From Myxococcus guangdongensis (GTDB lineage Bacteria > Myxococcota > Myxococcia > Myxococcales > Myxococcaceae), in the NCBI RefSeq assembly GCF_024198255.1, contig NZ_JAJVKW010000004.1, forward strand, positions 496,001 to 560,000: 64,000 bases of DNA. The letters are read 5' to 3'. Shown piece by piece: positions 19,150 to 26,616 of the stretch (positions are counted from its first letter, which is position 1; the number at the start of each line of letters is the position of its first letter). The position numbers were made by a program, and so were the translations under genes. The notes below the pieces were generated by a model. The model saw nothing but the letters and a program-made list of their open reading frames with translations. It was not told the DNA's origin and searched no databases.

Positions 19150-21237
19150 ATGGTCTCCCCGCCCACCCCCAGGCCGCTCGGTCCGCCGAGTGGCCCGTCG
19201 CGCATCGACTACGCCCGGCGCCTCAACGAGGAGCAGCTGCGCGCGGTGGAGGCCGACGCGGGGCCGGTGCTGGTCATCGCCGGCGCGGGCTCCGGCAAGA
19301 CGCGCACGCTCACCTTCCGCGCCGCGCGCAGGCTGGAGCAGGGGCTCTCACCCGACAACCTCCTGCTGTTGACGTTCACCAACAAGGCCGCGCGCGAGAT
19401 GACCCGGCGCCTGGCGGACCTGGTGGGCGGCTTCGTGGACGTGGGGCGCGTGACGGGCGGCACGTTCCATCACGTGGCGCACGCGCTGCTGCGCGAGCAC
19501 GCGACGGCGCTGGGCTACTCGGAGCGCTTCACCGTGCTGGACCGGCAGGACGCCCGGGACCTCATGGTGAGCTGTCTGGCCGAGCGCAAGCTCCAGAGCA
19601 GCAGGCGCTTCCCCCGGCCGGAGCTGGTGCTGGAGCTGGTGTCGCTCGCCACCAACCTCCAGCAGGCCGTGTCGGAGGTGCTGGTGGACCGCCGGCCGCA
19701 GTTCGTCCCGCTGGCGCCGGAGGTGCTCGCCACGGCGGCGCTCTACCGTCAGCGCAAGACGCGGCTGCACCTGATGGACTTCGATGACCTGCTCCTCAAC
19801 CTGAAGCGGCTGCTCGTCGAGCAACCCCGGGTCCGCGCCCTGCTCGCCGAGCGCTTCCACGCCGTGCTCGTGGACGAGTACCAGGACACCAACAGCCTCC
19901 AGGGCGAGCTGGTGGATCTGCTCGCGGGCGAGCGCCGGGATTTGACGGTGGTGGGGGACGACTGCCAGTCCATCTACAGCTTCCGGGGGGCGGACTTCGC
20001 CAACATCATGGGCTTCCCGGAGCGCCACCCCGGCTGCGCCGTCTTCACCCTCACCCGCAACTACCGCTCCACCCCGGAGATCCTCCAGCTCGCCAACGCC
20101 GCCATCGCCCAGAACACGCAACAGTTCCCCAAGGCCCTCGTCTCCGAGCGCGCGTCCGGACCCCGCCCTCTCGTCGTCCCCACGCTGGACGCGGCCGAAC
20201 AGGCGACCTGGGTGGCCGAGCGCATCCAGGCGCTCCGGGAAAAGGGCCAACCCCTGGAGTCGATGGCCGTCCTCTACCGCGCCCACAACCACGGCCTGGA
20301 GCTCCAGCTCGAGCTGACCCGCCGGGGCCTGCCGTTCCGGGTGCGCTCCGGGGTGCGCTTCTTCGAGCAGCCCCACGTCAAGGACGTGCTGGCCCACCTG
20401 CGCTGGGTGAACAACCCCCGGGACGAGCTCGCGTTCCGCCGGGTGGTGCGCGCGGTGCCCGGCGTGGGACCCACCACGACGGAGCGCCTGTGGACCTCGC
20501 TGCGCGCCCTGCCCGAGCACCTGTCCCTGGAGGAGCGGCTGGTCCACGAGGACGTGCGGCGTCATGTCTCGAAGAAGTCGCTCGGGGCCTTCGAGCGGCT
20601 CACGGCGCTGATGGGGCGGCTGGGACGCCCGGAGGCCACGCGCGACCCGGGGGGGCTCATCGAGGACGTGCTGGCGGGTGGGGACGCGGCGCGGCTCGCC
20701 CTGGAGTCCACGCCCGAGGACAGCCGGGAGGACGACCTCCGGCGGCTGGCGGAGCTGGCCCGGCGGTTCGAGGACCTGCCGCGCTTCCTGTCGGAGCTGG
20801 CGCTGGTGGCCGAGTTCGCCGCCAAGGAGGCCCTGGAGGGTGATGCCCCCGGGGACATGCTGACCCTCACCTCCGTCCATCAGGCCAAGGGGCTGGAGTG
20901 GCGGAGCGTGTTCGTCCTCTGGCTGGTGGACGGGCGCTTCCCCATGTCCCAGGCGACTCGCTCGGCCGAGGAGGAAGAGGAGGAGCGCCGCCTGTTCTAT
21001 GTGGCCACTACCCGGGCCCGGGACTCGCTGGCGCTGGTGTACCCCCTGTCCGTGCTGCCCCGGGAGGGGGAGCGCATCGTCCTGCGCCCGTCCCGCTTCC
21101 TGGACGAGCTGCCGACGGGGGAGGGGGGGCCGTATGATCGCCTGGTCCTGCCCTCCACGGAGGCGGTACGCGGGGTGTTACCACCCCCCCTGGGGTGGAA
21201 CGAGCCGGGTCCGGAGGGCTCCGAGGCGGAGGACTGA
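19150..21237 (+). CDS. UvrD/Rep/PcrA-type superfamily 1A DNA helicase
   Basis: The 695-residue ATP-dependent 3'-5' helicase shows all the SF1A motifs in order: LNEEQLRAV (Q motif), GAGSGKTRT (Walker A), TFTNKAAREM (Ia), VDEYQDTN (II), VVGDDCQSIYSFRGAD (III), LTRNYRS (IV), LTSVHQAKGLEW (V) and LFYVATTRARDSL (VI). The C-terminal tail after motif VI is short and acidic and lacks the longer UvrD/PcrA tail, so it may be a Rep-like or accessory paralogue. Roles could be in DNA repair or replication restart. ATG 19150 follows the lipoprotein gene by 55 bp. It is probably first in the run that leads to the Hsp70 gene. Confidence 0.92.
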   Translation: MVSPPTPRPLGPPSGPSRIDYARRLNEEQLRAVEADAGPVLVIAGAGSGKTRTLTFRAARRLEQGLSPDNLLLLTFTNKAAREMTRRLADLVGGFVDVGRVTGGTFHHVAHALLREHATALGYSERFTVLDRQDARDLMVSCLAERKLQSSRRFPRPELVLELVSLATNLQQAVSEVLVDRRPQFVPLAPEVLATAALYRQRKTRLHLMDFDDLLLNLKRLLVEQPRVRALLAERFHAVLVDEYQDTNSLQGELVDLLAGERRDLTVVGDDCQSIYSFRGADFANIMGFPERHPGCAVFTLTRNYRSTPEILQLANAAIAQNTQQFPKALVSERASGPRPLVVPTLDAAEQATWVAERIQALREKGQPLESMAVLYRAHNHGLELQLELTRRGLPFRVRSGVRFFEQPHVKDVLAHLRWVNNPRDELAFRRVVRAVPGVGPTTTERLWTSLRALPEHLSLEERLVHEDVRRHVSKKSLGAFERLTALMGRLGRPEATRDPGGLIEDVLAGGDAARLALESTPEDSREDDLRRLAELARRFEDLPRFLSELALVAEFAAKEALEGDAPGDMLTLTSVHQAKGLEWRSVFVLWLVDGRFPMSQATRSAEEEEEERRLFYVATTRARDSLALVYPLSVLPREGERIVLRPSRFLDELPTGEGGPYDRLVLPSTEAVRGVLPPPLGWNEPGPEGSEAED

Positions 21238-21327
21238 GGGCTTCGCCCAGAAACGCGCGCGCGAAGTCGCGACGTGATACAGAGTGGGACGGGGGCGCGC
21301 GTCTGGTGGCCCGCGCCCGTGAACTTC

Positions 21328-22959
21328 ATGGCGGACAGACCTCGCATCGTCGGGATTGACCTGGGCACCACCAACACGCTGGTGGCGTCCGTGCGCAACC
21401 GCATCCCGAAGATCGTCCCCACGGATCGCGGCAACCTCATCCTCCCCACCGTCGTCGCCCTGTCGGCCAAGGGGGACCTCCTGGTGGGCGGGGTGGCCAA
21501 GGACCAGATGGTCACCAACCCCCGCAACACGCTGTGGGGGACCAAGCGCCTCATCGGCCGCAAGTACCACTCCAAGTCGGTCGAGGACCTGCGGGGCTCG
21601 TTCCCCTACGACATCGTCGAGGGCTCCAACGGGGACGCCGCGGTGATGATGGGCGGCAAGCTCTACTCGCTGCCCCAGGTCTCCAGCTTCGTGCTGTCCC
21701 AGCTGAAGACCATCGCGGAGCAGTTCCTGGGCGGCCCCATCGACGCGGCCGTCATCTCCGTCCCGGCCTACTACAACGACAACCAGCGCCAGGCGGTGAA
21801 GGAGGCGGGCAGGCTCGCCGGCTTCGACGTCAAGCGCATCGTCAACGAGCCCACCGCGGCGGCGCTCGCGTACGGCTTCAACCGGGGCCTGGACCAGAAG
21901 GTCCTCGTCTACGATCTGGGCGGCGGCACCTTCGACGTCTCCGTGCTGCACCTGGCCGGCAACGTCTTCGAGGTCCTGGCGACGGGCGGCGACACCTTCC
22001 TGGGCGGCGCGGACTTCGACACCCGCATCATGGAGTACGTGCTGGAGCGCTTCCGGGAGGAGACCAAGGTCGACCTCACCGAGAACCCCATCGCCCTGCA
22101 GCGCATCAAGAACGCCGCCGAGGCGGCGAAGATCGACCTGACGCTCATCCCCAACGTCGTCATCGACCTGCCCTTCATCGACGAGCGCAAGGGCAAGCCG
22201 GTGGACCTGCGCATCCCCCTGACGCGCGAGTTCCTCAACAGCCTCACCGGCGACCTGGTGGACCGCACCTTCGAGATCTGCGATCGCGTGCTCGAGGAGA
22301 AGGGCATCGCCCGCTCGGACATCGATGAGATCATCCTCGTCGGTGGCCAGAGCCGCATGCCGCTCGTGCAGCAGAAGATCCAGGCGCACTTCGGCAAGCC
22401 GCCCCGCAAGGGCGTGCACCCCGACGAGTGCGTGGCGCTGGGCGCGGCGCTCCTGGGGGACTCGCTGGGCAGCATCGACGCGGTGACGCTGCTGGACGCG
22501 GTGTCCATGCCCATCGGCTACGCGCTGCCCAACGGCCGCGTGAAGCGCATCATCGAGAAGAACTCGCTCATCCCCATGGTGAAGAGCTTCCGCCTGCCTC
22601 CGCCGAAGGAGCCGGGCTCGGCCTACATCGAGCTCGACATCTTCCAGGGGGACAGCGACCTGATGGTGGACAACGAGTACCTGGGCACCGTCCGGGTCCC
22701 GTCCGCCGCGGCCGGCAGGAAGATCGACTTCCGCCTCACCGAGGAGTGTCTGCTCCAGGTGACGGTGGAGGAGGCCAGCGGCACCCCGCGCCGGGTGGAC
22801 CTGGCCACGCGCGACACCCCCGAGCAGCTCAAGCGGGCGCTCTCGGATGTCCTGCGCAACAACGTGGACCATCAGCCCGTGGCGAGCGGCTCCAACGCCG
22901 CCAGCGATGACGAGCGGGGCCTGCTCTCCAGCATCAAGAGAGTCTTCCGAAGAGGATAG
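21328..22959 (+). CDS. Hsp70-family chaperone, short C-terminus
   Basis: The 543-residue protein has a full Hsp70 ATPase domain: GIDLGTTNTLVA (phosphate 1), VPAYYNDNQRQAVKEAG, NEPTAAALAYG, VYDLGGGTFDVSVL (phosphate 2), LGGADFDTRI and ILVGGQSRMPLVQ (adenosine). The substrate-binding beta part follows (YIELDIFQGDSDLMVDNEYLG). The helical lid of DnaK (about 640 residues) is mostly missing and replaced by a short tail. It is therefore an HscA/DnaK-like specialised paralogue rather than the housekeeping DnaK. ATG 21328 was chosen from homology; GTG 21319 and 21274 are in frame. The SCP2-like gene starts 10 bp downstream. Confidence 0.9.
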   Translation: MADRPRIVGIDLGTTNTLVASVRNRIPKIVPTDRGNLILPTVVALSAKGDLLVGGVAKDQMVTNPRNTLWGTKRLIGRKYHSKSVEDLRGSFPYDIVEGSNGDAAVMMGGKLYSLPQVSSFVLSQLKTIAEQFLGGPIDAAVISVPAYYNDNQRQAVKEAGRLAGFDVKRIVNEPTAAALAYGFNRGLDQKVLVYDLGGGTFDVSVLHLAGNVFEVLATGGDTFLGGADFDTRIMEYVLERFREETKVDLTENPIALQRIKNAAEAAKIDLTLIPNVVIDLPFIDERKGKPVDLRIPLTREFLNSLTGDLVDRTFEICDRVLEEKGIARSDIDEIILVGGQSRMPLVQQKIQAHFGKPPRKGVHPDECVALGAALLGDSLGSIDAVTLLDAVSMPIGYALPNGRVKRIIEKNSLIPMVKSFRLPPPKEPGSAYIELDIFQGDSDLMVDNEYLGTVRVPSAAAGRKIDFRLTEECLLQVTVEEASGTPRRVDLATRDTPEQLKRALSDVLRNNVDHQPVASGSNAASDDERGLLSSIKRVFRRG

Positions 22960-22969
22960 GTAGCAGCTC

Positions 22970-23395
22970 ATGGCGAAGTTCCCGTCGAAGGAGTGGCTGG
23001 ACGAAGCGGTCCGGCTCACGAACGAGGACCCCGAGTGCGCCGTCGCCGGCAGGGGATGGAAGGGCGACTTCGGGGCCATCATCGAGGCCGAGCCCGGCAA
23101 GCTGGCGAAGTCCTTCGTGGTGCATGTCGTCCCGGGCGACTGCCGAATCGAGAAGGCCCGCGTGCTCGCGGATCCGGACGACCTGGACGAGCTGGAGCCC
23201 GTCTATCTGGCCCGCGCCCCGTACACCGTCTGGAAGCAGCTGCTGCAGGGCACGTTGGACCCCGTGGAGGCGGTGCTCAAGCGCCGCATCTCCATGAAGG
23301 GCGACCTGCAGCCGCTCATCGAGCGCATGAAGTACAAGGGCATCGCGGACCGCGTCTTCGCGAAGCTGCAGACGCAGTACATCGACGAGCCGTAG
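22970..23395 (+). CDS. SCP2 sterol-carrier-domain protein
   Basis: This 141-residue single-domain protein begins with FPSKEWLDEAVRLTNEDPE and contains the central IIEAEP...FVVHVVPGDCRIEKARV and the C-terminal WKQLLQGTLDPVEAVLKRRISMKGDLQ. This pattern and length match the SCP2-like lipid-binding fold. It would hold a lipid or acyl group in a hydrophobic cavity; the ligand is not predictable. It sits 10 bp after the Hsp70 gene and 18 bp before a small coiled-coil gene, so the three are one transcript. That hints at a membrane-lipid or lipid-granule function assisted by the chaperone, which is inference. Confidence 0.8.
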   Translation: MAKFPSKEWLDEAVRLTNEDPECAVAGRGWKGDFGAIIEAEPGKLAKSFVVHVVPGDCRIEKARVLADPDDLDELEPVYLARAPYTVWKQLLQGTLDPVEAVLKRRISMKGDLQPLIERMKYKGIADRVFAKLQTQYIDEP

Positions 23396-23413
23396 GTCGG
23401 GGGGCACTGAGCC

Positions 23414-23686
23414 ATGGGTATCCGTGACGACTTGAAGAAGCAGGCGCTGGAGGTCTCCAGCAAGGCCGTGGAGAAGCTCATGGCCGACGAGAAGCGCGCC
23501 ATGGCCATCGCCAACGCCATCGGCAAGGTCCAGCGGGGCAAGCAGGCCCTGGACCGCGGTCAGGAGGAGCTGCTCAAGGCGTTCCACTTCGCGCCGAAGA
23601 GCGAGTTCAAGGCCGTGGGCAAACAGCTCTCCGGCCTCAAGCGTCGGCTGCGTGAGCTGGAGGAGAAGCTGGACGGGCTCTCGTAG
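23414..23686 (+). CDS. Small coiled-coil protein, unknown function
   Basis: I do not recognise a named family in this 90-residue protein. It is almost all helical. The first half (IRDDLKKQALEVSSKAVEKL) is amphipathic with small residues. The last 30 residues (LSGLKRRLRELEEKLDGL) form a clear leucine/charged heptad coiled coil. It has no signal peptide, membrane helix or cysteine. Third in the Hsp70-SCP2 transcript, 18 bp after the SCP2-like gene, it may be a partner of one of them, in the way small phasin-like or adaptor proteins act. ATG 23414 is preceded by GGGGGCACTGAGCC. Confidence 0.7.
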   Translation: MGIRDDLKKQALEVSSKAVEKLMADEKRAMAIANAIGKVQRGKQALDRGQEELLKAFHFAPKSEFKAVGKQLSGLKRRLRELEEKLDGLS

Positions 23687-23758
23687 AAATTGCGTTGACA
23701 CCTGAGGGAGCAGATGGCATCTAGCTCCCCGTCGCGACTCGGTGGCAACACGAAGCGC

Positions 23759-23830
23759 GGGCGTATAGCTCAGCGGTAGAGCACTGCCTTCACACGGCAG
23801 GGGTCGCAGGTTCAAACCCTGCTGCGCCCA
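23759..23830 (+). tRNA. tRNA-Val (anticodon CAC)
   Basis: The 72-nt cloverleaf has acceptor stem GGGCGTA/TGCGCCC with discriminator A, D arm GCTC-AGCGGTA-GAGC, anticodon stem CTGCC/GGCAG with loop TTCACAC (anticodon CAC at 23791-23793), and T arm GCAGG-TTCAAAC-CCTGC. It reads GUG valine codons. CCA is not encoded. A strong terminator hairpin follows within 5 bases. Confidence 0.95.
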
Positions 23831-23834
23831 ACAA

Positions 23835-23882
23835 GAAGAGGCCGTGAATCCAAGGGGAAACCCAAGGGTTCACGGCTTCTTC
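23835..23882. terminator. Strong terminator after tRNA-Val, shared with the TerC-family gene
   Basis: The 17-bp stem GAAGAGGCCGTGAATCC / GGGTTCACGGCTTCTTC (two G-T pairs, 14-nt loop) has a T-rich right edge (CTTCTTCGCTTT). It stands between the tRNA and the end of the minus-strand gene at 23981. Confidence 0.85.
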
Positions 23883-23980
23883 GCTTTCCGACGCATGTCT
23901 TCAGCGGCGCCCGGCTTTGGCGCGCCCGGCATGAGGTCCGGACGCGCCCTGGCTTCGAGGAGGTGCCGCTGCGGGCTGGT

Positions 23981-24970
23981 TCAGCTCTCCGACGGTTTGA
24001 CCAACGTGTCCGCGCCAGCCTCCGGCGCGTGCGGCTGCGGCGGCAGGTTCTTCGCCTTGATGAGCGAGGCGACGATGCTGGCGCCCAGCAGCGTGGCGAT
24101 GACGCCCAGCGAGATGGCCGGGTGGATCTTCACGAAGTCGATCAACGCCATCTTCGCGCCCACGAAGACGAGCACGCCCGACAGGCCCACCTTCAGGTAG
24201 CTGAACTTCTCCACCGCGCCGGCCAGCAGGAAGAACAGCGAGCGCAGGCCCAGGATGGCGAAGATGTTGGACGTGAAGACGATGAAGGGATCTCGCGTCA
24301 CCGCGAAGATGGCGGGGATGGAGTCCAGCGCGAAGAGGATGTCCGACGCCTCCACCAGGATGAGCGCCATGAGCAGCGGCGTGGCCAGCCGGCGGCCGTT
24401 CTCCACCGTGAAGAAGTGATGCCCGTCGAAGCGCGTCGTGGAGGGGATGCTCTTGCGCAGCATCCGCATCATCCACCCGTCCTCCGGGTGGTCCTCCTTG
24501 TTGCGCTGCACGAAGAGCTTCAGGCCCGTGAGGATGAGGAAGGCGCCGAAGACGTAGATGAGCCAGTGGAAGCGCTCCAGCATGGCCACGCCGGCGAAGA
24601 TCATGATGGCCCGCAGGACCAGTGCGCTGAGGATGCCCCAGAAGAGCACCCGGTGCTGGTACAGCGCGGGGATGCGCATCGCCGAGAAGATGACGACGAA
24701 GACGAAGATGTTGTCGACGGAGAGCGACTTCTCGATGAGGTAGCCGGTGAGGAACTCCAGCCCGGGCTTGCCTCCGAACTTCCACCAGAGCCCCGCGTTG
24801 AACAGCAGCGCCAGGCTGATCCACACCGTGCTCCAGCCCAGCGCTTCCTTGAAGCTGACCGTGTGGGCCTTCCGGTGGAAGACGCCGAGGTCCAGGGCGA
24901 GCATCGCGATGACGAAGGCAATGAAGCCGCCCCACAGGGCGGGACTGCCGACGGTTTGTAGAGGTTCCAT
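23981..24970 (-). CDS. TerC/Alx-family integral membrane protein
   Basis: The 329-residue protein has about eight to nine membrane helices and the TerC signatures: an N-terminal ALDLGVFHRKAHTVSFKEAL segment (typical of the Alx branch), LIEKSLSVDNIFVF and VEASDILFALDSIPAIFAVT. The acidic residues in the last two lie in the membrane. TerC/Alx proteins export metals; Alx and related proteins handle manganese, and other members give tellurite resistance. A manganese-related role is the better guess, but I found no yybP-ykoY element upstream. Start ATG 24970 has a poor ribosome-binding site. The gene stands alone. Confidence 0.92.
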   Translation of the reverse strand: MEPLQTVGSPALWGGFIAFVIAMLALDLGVFHRKAHTVSFKEALGWSTVWISLALLFNAGLWWKFGGKPGLEFLTGYLIEKSLSVDNIFVFVVIFSAMRIPALYQHRVLFWGILSALVLRAIMIFAGVAMLERFHWLIYVFGAFLILTGLKLFVQRNKEDHPEDGWMMRMLRKSIPSTTRFDGHHFFTVENGRRLATPLLMALILVEASDILFALDSIPAIFAVTRDPFIVFTSNIFAILGLRSLFFLLAGAVEKFSYLKVGLSGVLVFVGAKMALIDFVKIHPAISLGVIATLLGASIVASLIKAKNLPPQPHAPEAGADTLVKPSES

Positions 24971-25321
24971 AGGTGGGGTTCAGATAAGAGCCACCGTTCT
25001 CTTCGACAAATAGGGATTACAGACTCACTCCTTCGAGAAAACCGAAGGATGGCTCCGAAAGAGGCCCAGGCCTGTCCCGGGAGGGGGCGGCCCGGGGAGG
25101 GCCGGAGCGGGTGTCACTGGCTGGGGAAGGGTTGCGGGACGTGGTGGGTTTCGCGCCGTCCGGTTGGAAAAACGACAGTCACCGGGCCGCTGAGACCAGC
25201 CAGGCGTCATCGCTCCGAGGCAATCCTGGCCTCGGGGGAGCGACGCGGCGAGGGCCCGCAGGGCGATAGGCGTCCGCGGCTCCTCCGCCATTCTCGTGGC
25301 CCCCCGCAGAAGGACCGCCAT
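24971..25321. other. Intergenic region with leader sequences for two divergent genes
   Basis: These 351 bases hold no gene. The left third is comparatively A/T-rich (24985-25055) and may contain the promoter of the TerC-family gene; CCTTCG/CGAAGG (minus strand, about 25039-25057) is a small hairpin there. The right side contains a larger hairpin at 25211-25242, listed separately. Confidence 0.5.
25211..25242 (+). promoter_or_regulatory. Structured 5' leader hairpin upstream of the jelly-roll lipoprotein gene
   Basis: CGCTC-CGAGGC-aatcctg-GCCTCG-ggg-GAGCG folds into 6+5 bp stems with a 3-nt bulge, about 80 bases before the start at 25322. It matches no riboswitch class I know. It could be an attenuator or mRNA-stability hairpin. 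Confidence 0.3.
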
Positions 25322-26383
25322 TTGATCCGGAACCGTGTTCTCTCATCCCTGTGTGGCGCCTTGTTCCTCCTGTCCGCCTCCGCGTGTGGCGCCGATTCGG
25401 GCGCCCCCGGGGCCTCCACTCCTGGCGGCGGCACCGGGTCGCCGTCCGAGCAACCCCAGGTCCCCAGCCCTGGGCCCACGCCAGGCACCCCCACGCCAGA
25501 CCCCACGCCCGAGGTGACACCGACGCCCGAGCCCACACCCGAGCCCACGCCGGAGCCGACCCCCGAGCCCACGCCGGAGCCGACCCCCGAGCCCACGCCC
25601 GGGCAGGCCTCCGTGGACAAGTTCGGCGTCACGCGGCTGTACCCGTCCAAGGCGGGCGGCGAGTCCTGGGCGCTGGCGGATGACCCCACGTCGGACCCCC
25701 GGTTCGACCCGCAGCGCGCCATCACCCGCAACGCGGATGGCTCATGGAAGATGAAGAACCGCCAGGTGCGCATGGGCGTCACCACGTCCACGGGCTACTC
25801 CGCCGCGAAGATTCCGACGTATGACCGGGACGTGCTGGCCAGCCGGGGCTACATGCAGGCGCCCAACGACTGGAAGAACGTCGAGATGACGGGCTTCGTG
25901 AAGCTCAACGCCGCGTCGGATGGCTCGGACAACTTCGACTGGTACGCGCGCGGCGGCAAGCACAACGACCAGAACTCCGGCTGCGAGGGCAGCAGCTACA
26001 AGGGCGGCCTGCACTACGACGGCCGCGCCCGCTGGCAGAAGGAGACGTGGCATGTCTCCTACGAGCAGGCGCCATACAAGCCCGCCACGTCCGCGCTCAA
26101 GGGGCGCTGGGTGGGCTTCAAGGCGGTGATGCGCAACACCACCGCCAGCGGCAAGGAGGCCGTGCGGCTGGAGATGTACGTCAACGAGAACGCCGACAAG
26201 GTGACGTGGAAGAAGGTCTACGACTGGGTGGACTCCGGCGGCTGGGGCGGTGACGCCGAGCACTGCGGCGGCTCGGTGGGCGCCATGCCGATCACCTGGG
26301 GAGGCCCCATCGCCACGTTCCGCTGGGACAACGCGGAGGACGTCGACTTCAAGTGGCTGTCCGTGCGTGAAATCCAGCCGTAG
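25322..26383 (+). CDS. Lipoprotein with Pro-Thr-Glu linker and jelly-roll (ConA-like) domain
   Basis: The 353-residue precursor has a signal peptide ending in a lipobox-like SASAC. A Gly/Ser/Pro linker comes next, then PTPEP repeats (about residues 60-95) acting as a stiff spacer to the surface. A C-terminal domain of about 250 residues follows (VEMTGFVKLNAASDGSDNFDWYARGGKH, LHYDGRARWQKETW, GRWVGFKAVMRN, VRLEMYVNENADKVTWKKV). The beta-rich pattern fits carbohydrate-active or carbohydrate-binding jelly-roll domains; the catalytic class is not clear. The TTG at 25322 with AAGGA 8 bp upstream gives the best signal peptide; GTG 25334 is the alternative. Confidence 0.75.
   Translation: MIRNRVLSSLCGALFLLSASACGADSGAPGASTPGGGTGSPSEQPQVPSPGPTPGTPTPDPTPEVTPTPEPTPEPTPEPTPEPTPEPTPEPTPGQASVDKFGVTRLYPSKAGGESWALADDPTSDPRFDPQRAITRNADGSWKMKNRQVRMGVTTSTGYSAAKIPTYDRDVLASRGYMQAPNDWKNVEMTGFVKLNAASDGSDNFDWYARGGKHNDQNSGCEGSSYKGGLHYDGRARWQKETWHVSYEQAPYKPATSALKGRWVGFKAVMRNTTASGKEAVRLEMYVNENADKVTWKKVYDWVDSGGWGGDAEHCGGSVGAMPITWGGPIATFRWDNAEDVDFKWLSVREIQP
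25500..25607 (+). repeat. Pro-Thr-Pro-Glu coding minisatellite
   Basis: Repeats of 12 and 24 bp (cccgagcccacg, ccggagccgacc) encode the PTPEP linker of the lipoprotein. Such GC-rich short repeats often vary in copy number between strains. Confidence 0.8.
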
Positions 26384-26408
26384 TCGTCGGCGCTTCGCCT
26401 GAAGACAC

Positions 26409-26440
26409 AGGGGCGCGGGAGGTCCTCCTTCCGCGCCTCT
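26409..26440 (+). terminator. Terminator after the jelly-roll lipoprotein gene
   Basis: The 14-bp stem AGGGGCGCGGGAGG / CCTTCCGCGCCTCT (two G-T pairs, 4-nt loop) starts 26 bp after the stop codon. Confidence 0.75.
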
Positions 26441-26616
26441 CGTGTTTCCGCCCCGGGGCGTGTCGGGCCGAGGACGCGAGGTGAGACCCGAAGGCCCCTG
26501 GCCCGGGTGACGCCACGTTCGCAGCCTTCTTCGCGCCGTCCATGAGCGCGGGCGGAGACTCGGGTGTGTGTGCGGCTCCGGCGCGTCGTCGGGCCGCTTC
26601 GGTTGAGGGCGGGTAC

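Noticed and set aside
24971..25060. Manganese (yybP-ykoY) riboswitch before the TerC-family gene
   Set aside because: The expected conserved stems and loops were not found on the minus strand; only a short CCTTCG/CGAAGG hairpin is there.
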